DNA from: an uncultured Spartobacteria bacterium
GTDB taxonomy: Bacteria > Verrucomicrobiota > Verrucomicrobiia > Chthoniobacterales > Chthoniobacteraceae
Direction of reading: 5' to 3'
Assembly (NCBI GenBank): GCA_903882875.1
Contig: CAIRYQ010000123.1
Coordinates: 1 to 64,000 of the forward strand
DNA: 64,000 bases
Position numbers and translations under genes: made by a program. The notes below the pieces were generated by a model. It searched no databases, had not been told where the DNA came from, and worked only from the letters and a program-made list of their open reading frames with translations. Positions 1 to 7,897 of this stretch are shown here, in pieces; the first letter of the stretch is position 1, and each line of letters opens with the position of its first letter.

Positions 1-111
1 TCTCTCGCCGACCTGCGCTCCAAGCTCATGCGCTACATCCGCCAATACAATAAAACGGCAACCCCAATCAAATGGACTTACTCCAATCCCAAACAAAGAA
101 TCAAACCGTAG
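1..111 (+). CDS. IS630-type transposase, C-terminal end only (partial)
   Basis: Frame 1 is open from the first base to a TAG at 109-111, giving 36 residues. The tail reads like the end of an IS630/Tc1-family DDE transposase: a helix with LMRYIRQYNK followed by PIKWTYSNPKQRI, where members of this family commonly carry a Trp plus aromatic and a final RI. The catalytic residues would lie upstream, outside the window, so intactness cannot be judged. No terminal inverted repeat was recognised just downstream. Its codon use is less G+C-rich than the neighbouring genes, which fits a mobile element. Assignment rests on 36 residues and is moderate. Confidence 0.55.
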   Translation, partial: SLADLRSKLMRYIRQYNKTATPIKWTYSNPKQRIKP

Positions 112-118
112 CTGATTC

Positions 119-334
119 ATGTGTTACGTTGCACTAGTGTGGGCTTTGTCCGTGGATGCCGCCGCTCTGCTCATCGCAAAAGACCAGGCAGAGGCACGAC
201 GCCATCGCGAGGCGATGCAGCATCAGACACGACTTGCTGCTGCAACTCTCGCTGCGCAGCAGCAGATGTTGCAACCGCGCGCTGCTGCGCCAGTGCCGAA
301 GGTGATCAAAGGCCCGCCGCCGCCGCAGTCGTGA
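119..334 (+). CDS. Small hypothetical protein (doubtful)
   Basis: A 71-residue frame follows the transposase stop by 7 bases. It has a hydrophobic start (residues 3-19), an Ala/Gln/Arg-rich helical middle and a Pro-rich end (KGPPPPQS). No family was recognised. It could be a short membrane-anchored protein, or noncoding DNA next to the insertion element. The rest of this 316-base interval (112-427) shows nothing else recognisable. Confidence 0.25.
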   Translation: MCYVALVWALSVDAAALLIAKDQAEARRHREAMQHQTRLAAATLAAQQQMLQPRAAAPVPKVIKGPPPPQS

Positions 335-427
335 AGGCACCCGTGATGTCGAAGCTCAGCCTTTTCTTCGCGTGTCACGCTGGTGCAGCGAACAATACTA
401 CGCGAACAGGTTCTTGCACTCGCCCTG

Positions 428-1267
428 CTACTTCAGCGTCTGGAGATACTTCACCGTCTGCGGGATTTGTTTTTCCGCGTCGGCGTTTTCGTCCTCGATG
501 AAGTAGTGCTTCACGCCGGACTTCGCGGCGGCGGCGAGCACGGCGGGCCACTGCACCTGGCCGCTGCCGAGCGCGACGCTCTGCTCATTCGGCGCGTGGC
601 CGGTGAACACGCCGGTCTGCGCGCCCTTCGCGATGTCCTTGAGGTGCATGAGCTGCCAGCGGCCGGGATATTTTCCGAGCAGCTTCACGGGGTCCGCGCC
701 GGGATGCACGACCCAGAAGACGTCCATCTCGAACGCGACGAACTTCGGGTTCGTGCGCTCCATGAGCACGTCGAGGAAAGTTTTCTCCGCGCCCTCGGCG
801 ACGGGGCGGAACTCGTAGCCGTGGTTGTGATACGCGAAGGTGATGCCCTCCTTCGCGAACGCCTCGCCCCACGCGTTGAAATCCGCGGCGGCCTTCTCCG
901 CGTTTTCCATCGTGAAAAGCGCGCCGTGCGGAATCCACGGGCACGCGACGTATTTCAGCCCGAGCGCCTTTGCGTCCGCGACGCACTTCGCGAGTTCCTT
1001 CGAGAGTGCGCCGTATTGCATGTGGATGCTGAGCGGCTGGAGTCCGCGCGACGTGAGTTCCTTCAGCAGGGCGTCGGGCGCGAGGTCATAGGTGCCGGCG
1101 AGCTCCACCTCGCGGATGCCGAAGGCCTTCACCTTGTCGAGCGAGCCGGGCACGTCCTTTTTGAACGAGTCGCGGAGCGAGTAGAGCTGGAGTCCGGTCT
1201 CGCCGGAGAAGTCGCCGGCGACGGCGGTGGCGGTGAGTGCGGCGAGGGAGAGGAGGAGGCGTTTCAT
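428..1267 (-). CDS. Exported sugar phosphate isomerase/epimerase-like TIM-barrel protein
   Basis: The 279-residue product, counted from the ATG at 1267, has a Sec signal (MKRLLLSLAALTATAVAG) and then an AP-endonuclease-2/xylose-isomerase-like TIM barrel. Barrel landmarks are GLQLYSLRD on the first strand, AYHNHGYEF, FEMDVFW, QLMHLKD and FIEDENAD. These supply the acid and His residues that normally bind one divalent metal. Such proteins are abundant in PVC bacteria and are thought to isomerise or epimerise sugars, but the substrate cannot be read here. An upstream in-frame start at 1312 would place 15 residues before the signal peptide and was rejected. The gene lies 48 bases after the TPR gene on the same strand. 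Confidence 0.85.
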   Translation of the reverse strand: MKRLLLSLAALTATAVAGDFSGETGLQLYSLRDSFKKDVPGSLDKVKAFGIREVELAGTYDLAPDALLKELTSRGLQPLSIHMQYGALSKELAKCVADAKALGLKYVACPWIPHGALFTMENAEKAAADFNAWGEAFAKEGITFAYHNHGYEFRPVAEGAEKTFLDVLMERTNPKFVAFEMDVFWVVHPGADPVKLLGKYPGRWQLMHLKDIAKGAQTGVFTGHAPNEQSVALGSGQVQWPAVLAAAAKSGVKHYFIEDENADAEKQIPQTVKYLQTLK

Positions 1268-1315
1268 CGCGCGAAGAATGACCGGGCGCGGAGCCACGGG
1301 GCAAGTGTGCATTGT

Positions 1316-2149
1316 TCAGCGCCGCTTCTTCCCCTTCGTCACGAGCGACCGCACGTATTCGGTGCGCTGTTTCAGCAGCGCCGCATCCGGTGACTTGTAT
1401 TCCGCGGCAAGCTCGTAGATGCCGAGCGCCTGTTTTGCCGCGCCGAGGACGGCGGTCTCATTCGCAAGATTGAAAAGCAGATCGCCCACGAGCGGATCCG
1501 GCGCCTTCACAAATTTCAGCCGCTCGCGGAGCTGGTAGCTCAGCCCGTGGAGCACGGTGTATTTTTCCTTCGCCGCCGGCGCTTCACCGATCCGCACCGG
1601 GCGCGCATCGCGTCCGTAGTCGAGGCCGAGCACCGTGTGCGTCTCCAGCCATTTCGGATCGCCCGCGAGCGCAAGTTTTGCCTCGAGGATTTTCACATGC
1701 ACCCATTCGGTGCCGTGGTGCGAGTCCGCCTTGCGCTCGATGCCCTTGCGAATCCACTCCAGCGCCTTCGCGTTTTCACCGAGCAGTTCGTACGCGGTGC
1801 CGAGGTTCGACGCCACGGCGTAATCGCCCGGTTCCGCCTGCTCCGCCGCTTCGAGGACTTCGCGCGCCTTTTGAAAATGCCCGAGAAAAACGAGCACGCC
1901 GCCGTAGTCGCTGCGCTCGCGAACCGTGGGCGTACCCGCCATTTTCGTGGCCAGCTCCTTCTCCCATTTTTGAAACGACACCGCGTTTGCGCGATCCGGC
2001 AGAAGCGACGCCTTCGACGCCCACGCCATGTCCTCGCCAAACTCCATTTTCTTTCCGTCGAGATTCACGTCGGAAATATTGATGCACGCCTGCGCGGGTA
2101 CGAGCAGCGCGGCGGCGGTGGCGAGGAGCGTGAATTTCATGCGGCGCAT
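1316..2149 (-). CDS. Exported TPR-repeat protein
   Basis: The 277-residue product starts at 2149 (MRRMKFTLL) or at the ATG 2140 nine bases later. A hydrophobic signal ends near AQA|C; the residues before the Cys do not make a good lipobox, so secretion by signal peptidase I is as likely as lipidation. The middle holds TPR-like helix pairs, for example GDYAVASNLGTAYELLGENAKALEWIRKG and a later pair around LLFNLANETAVLGAAKQALG. The C-terminus is basic (KGKKRR). No enzymatic motif is visible, so a scaffolding role in the periplasm is inferred. The open frame continues upstream to 2803, but that part overlaps the transglutaminase gene and is not credible. Confidence 0.75.
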   Translation of the reverse strand: MRRMKFTLLATAAALLVPAQACINISDVNLDGKKMEFGEDMAWASKASLLPDRANAVSFQKWEKELATKMAGTPTVRERSDYGGVLVFLGHFQKAREVLEAAEQAEPGDYAVASNLGTAYELLGENAKALEWIRKGIERKADSHHGTEWVHVKILEAKLALAGDPKWLETHTVLGLDYGRDARPVRIGEAPAAKEKYTVLHGLSYQLRERLKFVKAPDPLVGDLLFNLANETAVLGAAKQALGIYELAAEYKSPDAALLKQRTEYVRSLVTKGKKRR

Positions 2150-2264
2150 CGTATGGCCGCCCGGTGTGTGCAGGCCAGCGTGGAGAAGCGGGCCGGGGAA
2201 TTTGGCATCGGCGTAAATTTCCAATGGTGCCGCCGCCGCGGAAAGATCGATCCGCGCTGCAGGA

Positions 2265-3176
2265 TCACACGGCGCGCGGCGGAAAGCGAAGCTCGGGCGT
2301 GCCATCGAGGCGTTTTGACATGTCGATCGGATCGCCCGGACGCACGTCTGCCGGATCCACCTGGTAGGCCCATACGTTGAACCACGCGAGGCTCGCGGGC
2401 CCGAAGAGCGTGGAGAAAGCGCAGTCCACGGCATCCAGCCCGCACGCGATATTAATACGGCCGATCCGGGGCTCATTAAAACGTGCATCAAACGTGTACC
2501 ATCGGTGCCCGACATACACCTGCATGTAGGCGTGAAAATCCATCGGCGACCCCGGATCCCAGCATCCGACATCCGGCACGTAACCGGTGACATAGCGGGT
2601 CGGTACATTGAAGCACCGTGAGAGCGCGACCGCGAGATGGGCAAAATCGCGGCACACGCCGTGGCGTTGCGCGAGGATTTCGCTTGCGGCGGTGTAGGGG
2701 CTCCCGGAACCCCATCGGTATTCGATATTGGCATGCACCCAGTCGCAGATCGCCTGCACTCTGGGCAGGCCGTCGGCGTAGCCGCCGAATTGCTGCCGGG
2801 CAAACGCCATCAGCCGGTCCGAATCGCAATAGCGGCTGGGCAGCGTGTAGTAGATCAGGTCAGTTGGCACGTCGGAGACCGGCACATGTTCGTCGATCAG
2901 CCAGTGATCATCTGTCGTCGTCGGGACATGCACAAAAATGTCGTGGCGAACAGTCGTGCGGCCGGGCGGCAGGGTGAACCGCTGCATGCGATTTCCATGG
3001 GCGTCCCCGTAGAATTCCACGGGCTGAAAAGGGCTGATGATCATCTGCTCCCCGTCTTTCCGCTGCCACGGATCGAGCCGCGGGAACACGTTGAGGATTG
3101 CCGGCGTGAATGCAGAGGACTCGTAGGCGAATTCAAAGCCGCAGCGAATCGTGATATGCGGAGTCGTGGAATTCAT
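2265..3176 (-). CDS. Transglutaminase-like cysteine peptidase family protein
   Basis: The product is 303 residues. Residues 1-100 form the beta-rich N-terminal region typical of bacterial transglutaminase-like proteins. The papain-like core follows with the triad Cys175 (GVCRDFAHL), His215 (DFHAYMQVY) and Asp230 (WYTFDARF). There is no signal peptide, so it should act in the cytoplasm. Family members cleave or form amide bonds in peptides, and their natural substrates are mostly unknown. The stop of the upstream amidotransferase gene overlaps this ATG (3173-3176), so the two are probably translated together. Some relatives sit in ATP-grasp peptide-synthesis clusters, but no ATP-grasp gene is present here. 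Confidence 0.88.
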   Translation of the reverse strand: MNSTTPHITIRCGFEFAYESSAFTPAILNVFPRLDPWQRKDGEQMIISPFQPVEFYGDAHGNRMQRFTLPPGRTTVRHDIFVHVPTTTDDHWLIDEHVPVSDVPTDLIYYTLPSRYCDSDRLMAFARQQFGGYADGLPRVQAICDWVHANIEYRWGSGSPYTAASEILAQRHGVCRDFAHLAVALSRCFNVPTRYVTGYVPDVGCWDPGSPMDFHAYMQVYVGHRWYTFDARFNEPRIGRINIACGLDAVDCAFSTLFGPASLAWFNVWAYQVDPADVRPGDPIDMSKRLDGTPELRFPPRAV

Positions 3177-3811
3177 CGGCTTGGCGATCGGCGTGAAAGT
3201 TGCGCGAAGAAGTCATCAAACAAGCTCGCATACGCCAAATCGCGCTCGGGGTGAAATTGGACGCCAATCCCCCACGGATAATCGCGGAGCCGCACCTGCT
3301 CGATGATCCCGTCGCCCGCGTGCCAGGCTTCGACTTCGAGCGCAGCCGCCACGCGATCGAGCGCCTGATGGTGCGAGCTGTTCACCATTTCAAAACGATG
3401 CCGCACGCCACTCGCATGACGCAGCGGCTGCACATTCGCCGACTTCATCTCCGGCGCATCGTGCTCAGGGATGTCCACGAGCAAGGTGCCGCCGAGTGCG
3501 ACATTGAGCACCTGCACGCCCTTGCAGATGCAGAGTAGCGGCAGACGGTGCTCGCAGGCAAAGCGCACCGCGGCAAACTCCCACGCATCGCGCTCCGGCT
3601 CCGCGTCGCGAATCAGCCAGGGATCGCGCGGCGGCTCGTTGTGGAATTGCAGCGCGATATCCGGCCCGCCGGTGATCATCACGCCCTGCGCATCCGCGAG
3701 ATCCACCGACGTGCGTCGCGCGTTGGCGATGCGAACGTCCGGGTGCCGCGCATGAAACTGCGCGAACAGCGGCTCGTCACTTTGTCGGATCCATGTGGCG
3801 ACCTCACTCAT
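3173..3811 (-). CDS. Class I glutamine amidotransferase-like gamma-glutamyl hydrolase (peptidase C26)
   Basis: The 212-residue product is counted from ATG 3811. It has a GATase1 fold: the glycine-rich MITGGPDI segment (about 45-52), the nucleophile elbow CICKGVQ with Cys96, and the catalytic pair His187/Glu189 in GVQFHPE. The NSSHHQA segment (145-151) is typical of the PuuD/gamma-glutamyl-GABA hydrolase group. It probably hydrolyses a gamma-glutamyl amide, though the substrate is not known. An upstream start at 3889 would run into the region before the divergent glycosyltransferase and adds no conserved sequence. It overlaps the transglutaminase-like gene by ATGA, so both may act on the same gamma-glutamyl compound. 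Confidence 0.85.
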   Translation of the reverse strand: MSEVATWIRQSDEPLFAQFHARHPDVRIANARRTSVDLADAQGVMITGGPDIALQFHNEPPRDPWLIRDAEPERDAWEFAAVRFACEHRLPLLCICKGVQVLNVALGGTLLVDIPEHDAPEMKSANVQPLRHASGVRHRFEMVNSSHHQALDRVAAALEVEAWHAGDGIIEQVRLRDYPWGIGVQFHPERDLAYASLFDDFFAQLSRRSPSR

Positions 3812-3912
3812 TCCCACACCAGAGCAGAAGCCGCCCGCAAAGCGAGCGGAGCCTGCACGCGATGGGGAAAGCGGAGTTGGATTTTGCAAGAAAATTTGTT
3901 TCGATCGCGCGC

Positions 3913-5196
3913 ATGTCGCACATCGGCCTGATTTGCCCGGAACTCAGCGGGCACCTGAATCCGATGACCACGCTCGGACGCGAACTGCAACGCCGCGGCC
4001 ATCGCGTGAGCGTCGTCGCGCGTCCCGATGGTCGGCGGAAAGCCGAAGCGGCGGGACTCGGGTTCGCGCCGGTCGGTGAGCGGGAATTTCCGGTGGGCTC
4101 GATGCAGGCGACGTCCGCGGAACTCGGAAAGCTGAGCGGCATGAAGGCGATCCAATTCACTGCCGAACTGCTGCAGCGCGGCGCGGCGGCGATTTTGCAG
4201 GACGCGCCGGAGGTGATCGCGCGGGAGAAAATCGAGGCACTGCTCGTGGATCAGGTCGCATCGGCCGGCGGCACGGTCGGGGATCAGCTCGGTCTCCCGC
4301 ATGTGACCGTCTGCAACGCGCTCGCGATGAATCCCGATCCGCACGTGCCGCCGGGCGTGCTGTCGTGGCGTTTCGCGCCGGGCCTGCTGGGCCGCGCACG
4401 GAATGCGTTTGGCTACGCGCTGCTGCGCTGGCTCGCGCGTCCCGTGGTGAATGAAATCGATCGCCATCGCGCACGGCACAAACTGCCGCCGCTCGCAGGC
4501 GGACTCACCGCGAATTCGTCTCTCGCGCAGATCGCGCAGCAGCCGGCGTTCTTCGATTTCCCGCGAAAGGCGCTGCCGGAAAATTTCCACTACACCGCCC
4601 CGTGGCATGACGAGGGGAGCGCCGATGAGATCGCATTCCCGTGGGAAAAGCTCGACGGCCGTCCGCTCATCTACGCCTCGATGGGCACTCTGCAAAACCG
4701 GCAGGACGTCATCTTCCAAACCATCGCCGCCGCGTGCGCCGGGCTCGATGCTCAACTCGTGATCTCACTCGGCAGCCGCGACCAGGATGCTGGCGCGCTC
4801 GCTGCGACATTTGCCGGAACGCCCATCGTCGTCCCGTTCGCGCCGCAGCTCGCGCTGCTCCGGCGCGCGGCGCTGAGCATCACGCATGCCGGCCTGAACA
4901 CTGCGCTCGAATCGCTCAGCCACGGCCTGCCGATGGTTGCGATTCCAATCACCAACGACCAGCCCGGCGTCGCGAGCCGCCTCGAATGGCTCGGCGTCGC
5001 CGAAGTCGTGCAGCCCGGAAAGCTCACCGCCGCACGCCTGCGCGCGGCGATCGAAAAGGTGCTGCGCGATTCGCGCTACCGCGAAAATGCACGCCGCCGG
5101 CAGGAGGAAATACGCCGAATGAACGGCCCCGCGCTCGCGGCGGACATCGCCGAGCAAGCCTTCACCACGCGCCGCGAAGTGCTTCGCAGGATTTGA
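3913..5196 (+). CDS. MGT-family glycosyltransferase (zeaxanthin glucosyltransferase-like)
   Basis: The product is 427 residues from the ATG at 3913 (MSHIGLICPELSGHLNPM). The N-terminal GHLNPM motif is that of UDP-glycosyltransferases of the GT1/MGT group. The C-terminal donor-binding half contains THAGLNTALESLSHGLPM near residue 324 and ITNDQPGVASRLEWLG, matching the PSPG-type nucleotide-sugar motif. The closest remembered relatives are CrtX-like enzymes that put glucose on hydroxylated carotenoids. No carotenoid genes lie in the window, so the acceptor is uncertain. Forty codons of open frame upstream of the chosen start overlap the divergent amidotransferase promoter region and were left out. 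Confidence 0.8.
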   Translation: MSHIGLICPELSGHLNPMTTLGRELQRRGHRVSVVARPDGRRKAEAAGLGFAPVGEREFPVGSMQATSAELGKLSGMKAIQFTAELLQRGAAAILQDAPEVIAREKIEALLVDQVASAGGTVGDQLGLPHVTVCNALAMNPDPHVPPGVLSWRFAPGLLGRARNAFGYALLRWLARPVVNEIDRHRARHKLPPLAGGLTANSSLAQIAQQPAFFDFPRKALPENFHYTAPWHDEGSADEIAFPWEKLDGRPLIYASMGTLQNRQDVIFQTIAAACAGLDAQLVISLGSRDQDAGALAATFAGTPIVVPFAPQLALLRRAALSITHAGLNTALESLSHGLPMVAIPITNDQPGVASRLEWLGVAEVVQPGKLTAARLRAAIEKVLRDSRYRENARRRQEEIRRMNGPALAADIAEQAFTTRREVLRRI

Positions 5197-5346
5197 ACGG
5201 GCGCGCTGTCAGCCGGTCTCATTGTGCGGATTCGCTCTGCAATCGTTCCGATTGTGCCGCCATTCGCCACGAACACACTTCCCCGCAGCCGCGATTCGGT
5301 TTAGACAAATCGCCCTTTCCGCTCCGCCTCTCACTCCGCGCAACAC

Positions 5347-6333
5347 ATGACCAGCACCCAAGAAATCACCGACCGAGTCAAGGAACACACCCCGTGGGTC
5401 ACCGCACTCCAGCAGGAGATCGCGCGCGTCGTCGTCGGGCAGAAATATCTCGTGGACGGGCTCCTCGTCGGGGTGCTCACGAATGGGCACGTCCTCCTCG
5501 AAGGCGTCCCCGGCCTCGCGAAGACGCTCGCGGTGAAGACGCTCTCCGCGGCAATCAAAACGGGCTTCCGACGCATCCAATTCACGCCCGACCTGCTGCC
5601 GGCGGATCTCATCGGCACGCTCGTTTACAATCCGCGCGAAGGCGTGTTCACGACGAAGCAGGGCCCCATTTTCAGCAACCTCATCCTCGCCGATGAAATC
5701 AACCGCGCGCCTGCGAAAGTGCAGAGCGCGCTGCTGGAGGCGATGCAGGAGCGGCAGGTCACCATCGGCGATCAGACCTTCAAGCTGCCCGACCCCTTCC
5801 TCGTGCTCGCGACGCAAAACCCGCTCGAACAGGAAGGCACCTACACGCTGCCCGAGGCACAGCTCGACCGCTTCATGCTGAAGCTCCGCATCACCTACCC
5901 GAGTAAGGTCGAGGAGCGGCAAATCCTCGACCTCATGGGCACCAGCGCGCCGAAGCTCAACGTGAACGCCGTCGTGGACCCCGACCAAATCATCCGCGCC
6001 CGCGAGCTCGTGAACAGCATCTACATGGACGACCGCGTGAAGGACTACATCGTGGACATCGTCTTCGCCACGCGCGAGCCCGCCGCCTACAAGCTGCAGA
6101 TGGCCGGCCTCATCCGCTGGGGCGCGAGCCCGCGCGCGACCATCGCCCTCACGCTCGCGGCCAAGGCGCGCGCCTTCCTGAGCGGGCGCGGCTACGTGAC
6201 GCCGCAGGACGTGAAAAGCATCGGCCTCGACGTGCTGCGCCACCGCGTTGCGATCACGTATGAGGCGGAAGCTGAAAACCTCACGAGCGAAAAGATCGTC
6301 GAGAAGGTCTTCGCCACGCTGCCGGTGCCGTAG
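5347..6333 (+). CDS. moxR: MoxR-family AAA+ ATPase
   Basis: The 328-residue product is a complete MoxR ATPase: Walker A GVPGLAKT at 53-60, Walker B LILADE with D116/E117, then NRAPAKVQSALLEAMQE and the sensor segment VLATQNPLEQEGTY. A C-terminal lid domain follows. MoxR proteins act as chaperone-like ATPases that work on partner VWA-domain proteins. This gene heads a run of DUF58, DUF4381, BatA, BatB/C, BatD and BatE genes with very short gaps or overlaps, so its clients are probably the downstream VWA proteins. The DUF58 gene begins 9 bases after this stop. Any promoter should lie in 5197-5346, where no strong consensus was seen. Confidence 0.95.
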   Translation: MTSTQEITDRVKEHTPWVTALQQEIARVVVGQKYLVDGLLVGVLTNGHVLLEGVPGLAKTLAVKTLSAAIKTGFRRIQFTPDLLPADLIGTLVYNPREGVFTTKQGPIFSNLILADEINRAPAKVQSALLEAMQERQVTIGDQTFKLPDPFLVLATQNPLEQEGTYTLPEAQLDRFMLKLRITYPSKVEERQILDLMGTSAPKLNVNAVVDPDQIIRARELVNSIYMDDRVKDYIVDIVFATREPAAYKLQMAGLIRWGASPRATIALTLAAKARAFLSGRGYVTPQDVKSIGLDVLRHRVAITYEAEAENLTSEKIVEKVFATLPVP

Positions 6334-6341
6334 TTCTGCGC

Positions 6342-7229
6342 ATGGACAGCGCGCGCGACATTTTAAAGAAGATCCGTCACATTGAGCTCAAGACCCGTGG
6401 GCTCGTGCAGACGGCATTTTCCGGACAGTATCGTTCAGCGTTCAAAGGTCGCGGTATGAACTTCGAGGAAGTCCGCGAATATCAGCCCGGCGACGATGTG
6501 CGGGCGATTGACTGGAACGTCACGGCGCGCATGGGCGATGCGTTCATCAAGAAATTCACCGAGGAGCGCGAGCTGACGGTGATGCTCGTCGTGGACGTGA
6601 GCGCGTCGGGCGAATTCGGCAGCGTGCATCTCAGCAAGCGCGAACTCGCCGCGGAGGTCGCGTGCGTCTTTGCGTTCAGCGCCATCCGCAACAATGACAA
6701 GGTCGGCTGCATCCTGTTTTCCGATCACGTCGAGCTGTTCATCCCGCCGGGGAAGGGCCGCCTGCATTCGCTGCGCATTATCCGCGAGATTCTTTTCTTC
6801 GAGCCGAAGGGCCGCGGCACCGACCTCGCGGGCGCGCTGGAATTCCTCAATCGCGTCACGAGCCGCCGCGCCGTCGTGCTCATGCTCTCGGATTTTCAGG
6901 CGCCCGATTACGCGAAGCAGCTCCGCGTCACCGCGCGCCGACACGATCTCGTCGCGATGCCCATCGCCGATCCGCGCGAACTGGAGCTGCCGGACGTGGG
7001 CCGCATCGTGATCGAGGACGCGGAGACGGGTGAACGGCTGCTGGTGAACACTTCCGATCGTCGCACCCGCGTGCGTTACGCCACCGAGGTCGGCGGCTGG
7101 CACAGCGACCTGCCGGGCGGCTTCCGGCGCTTCGGGATCGACACGATCGGCTTGCAGACAAACGAGGACTACGTGCCCGCGCTGCGGCGTTTCTTCACGA
7201 CGCGCGAGCACCGGCTTTCAATGGGATGA
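6342..7229 (+). CDS. DUF58 domain protein
   Basis: The product is 295 residues. It carries the DUF58 signature FKGRGMNFEEVREYQPGDD followed by VRAIDWNVTARMG (about residues 35-63), and then a VWA-like fold with the DVSASGEF segment replacing a classical DxSxS MIDAS. No membrane segment was found. DUF58 proteins almost always sit directly after moxR and are thought to link the ATPase to membrane VWA proteins. That order is kept here. The next gene is 115 bases away across a degenerate inverted repeat, the largest break in this operon. Confidence 0.93.
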   Translation: MDSARDILKKIRHIELKTRGLVQTAFSGQYRSAFKGRGMNFEEVREYQPGDDVRAIDWNVTARMGDAFIKKFTEERELTVMLVVDVSASGEFGSVHLSKRELAAEVACVFAFSAIRNNDKVGCILFSDHVELFIPPGKGRLHSLRIIREILFFEPKGRGTDLAGALEFLNRVTSRRAVVLMLSDFQAPDYAKQLRVTARRHDLVAMPIADPRELELPDVGRIVIEDAETGERLLVNTSDRRTRVRYATEVGGWHSDLPGGFRRFGIDTIGLQTNEDYVPALRRFFTTREHRLSMG

Positions 7230-7238
7230 TGAAGACGA

Positions 7239-7340
7239 TTTTGAACTGCGAAGATCACGAAGGACAGGAAGGCGATACAGGGGAGGTGACTTGTCCTCAA
7301 ATTCTCCGTCCTCGTGTCATTCGCACCCTTCGTAGTTAAA
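7239..7340. repeat. Degenerate intergenic inverted repeat, CGAAG/GACA type
   Basis: Between the DUF58 and DUF4381 genes lies a stretch with imperfect inverted arms. The left arm (7239-7269) contains TTTTGAACTGCGAAG then CACGAAGGACAGGA. The right arm (7304-7340) contains CCTCGTGTCATTCG then CCCTTCGTAGTTAAA. Read on the opposite strand, the right arm repeats the AACT..CGAAG..CGAA..GACA pattern of the left. It resembles the ACCACGAAGGACACGAAGG-like intergenic repeats known from planctomycete and verrucomicrobial genomes. A long hairpin could form in the operon mRNA. The arm similarity was judged by eye. Confidence 0.5.
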
Positions 7341-7344
7341 CTCG

Positions 7345-7893
7345 ATGATCCTCGCCGCGATCCAATCCGCAACACCGCCCGCATCCCCGCCGGATGCAAA
7401 GCCCGATCCGCTAGCGGGCTTGCGCGGGATCGCGCCGCCGGTGGATGTGCCGTGGCCTCCGTGGGTGTGGTGGGTGATCGGCATCGGCTCCGTGATCGCG
7501 GTCGCGCTGCTCACATGGCTCTTCGTTTGGCTCGCGCGCCGCACGCCGAAGGCTCCGCCGCCGACTCCGCGGCAGATCGCGCTGCGGGAGCTGGAGGACT
7601 TGCGCATGCACATCCGCGAACTCGATTCCTACGCGTTCAGCGTGCGTGTATCCGATGTGCTGCGCACCTACGTTGGCGCTCAATTTTCACTGCCGACGAC
7701 CTCGCAGACCTCGCCAGAATTTCTCGCGAGCATCGCCGACTCGCCGCGCTTTTCCTCGGTGGACCGGGAACTCCTCGCCACTTTCCTCGAACGCTGCGAC
7801 ATGCTGAAGTTTGCGCGCATCGAGGCGCACGAGGAGGAAAATGGCGAGCTGCTCGGTGCGGCGGCGGCGTTCGTCCAGGGAACCCGGACATGA
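7345..7893 (+). CDS. DUF4381-like membrane protein of the Bat operon
   Basis: The 182-residue product has one membrane segment at about 41-65 (WVWWVIGIGSVIAVALL), preceded by a Pro-rich outside part. A soluble domain follows, with PTPRQIALRELEDL and a segment about forming YAFSVRVSDVLRTYV. This arrangement and its place just before batA match DUF4381 proteins of Bat operons. It probably anchors or spaces the VWA partners in the membrane; its biochemical role is unknown. It ends 4 bases before the BatA start. Another open frame (7314-7901) covers the same DNA but lacks these features. Confidence 0.8.
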   Translation: MILAAIQSATPPASPPDAKPDPLAGLRGIAPPVDVPWPPWVWWVIGIGSVIAVALLTWLFVWLARRTPKAPPPTPRQIALRELEDLRMHIRELDSYAFSVRVSDVLRTYVGAQFSLPTTSQTSPEFLASIADSPRFSSVDRELLATFLERCDMLKFARIEAHEEENGELLGAAAAFVQGTRT

Positions 7894-7897
7894 GCAC

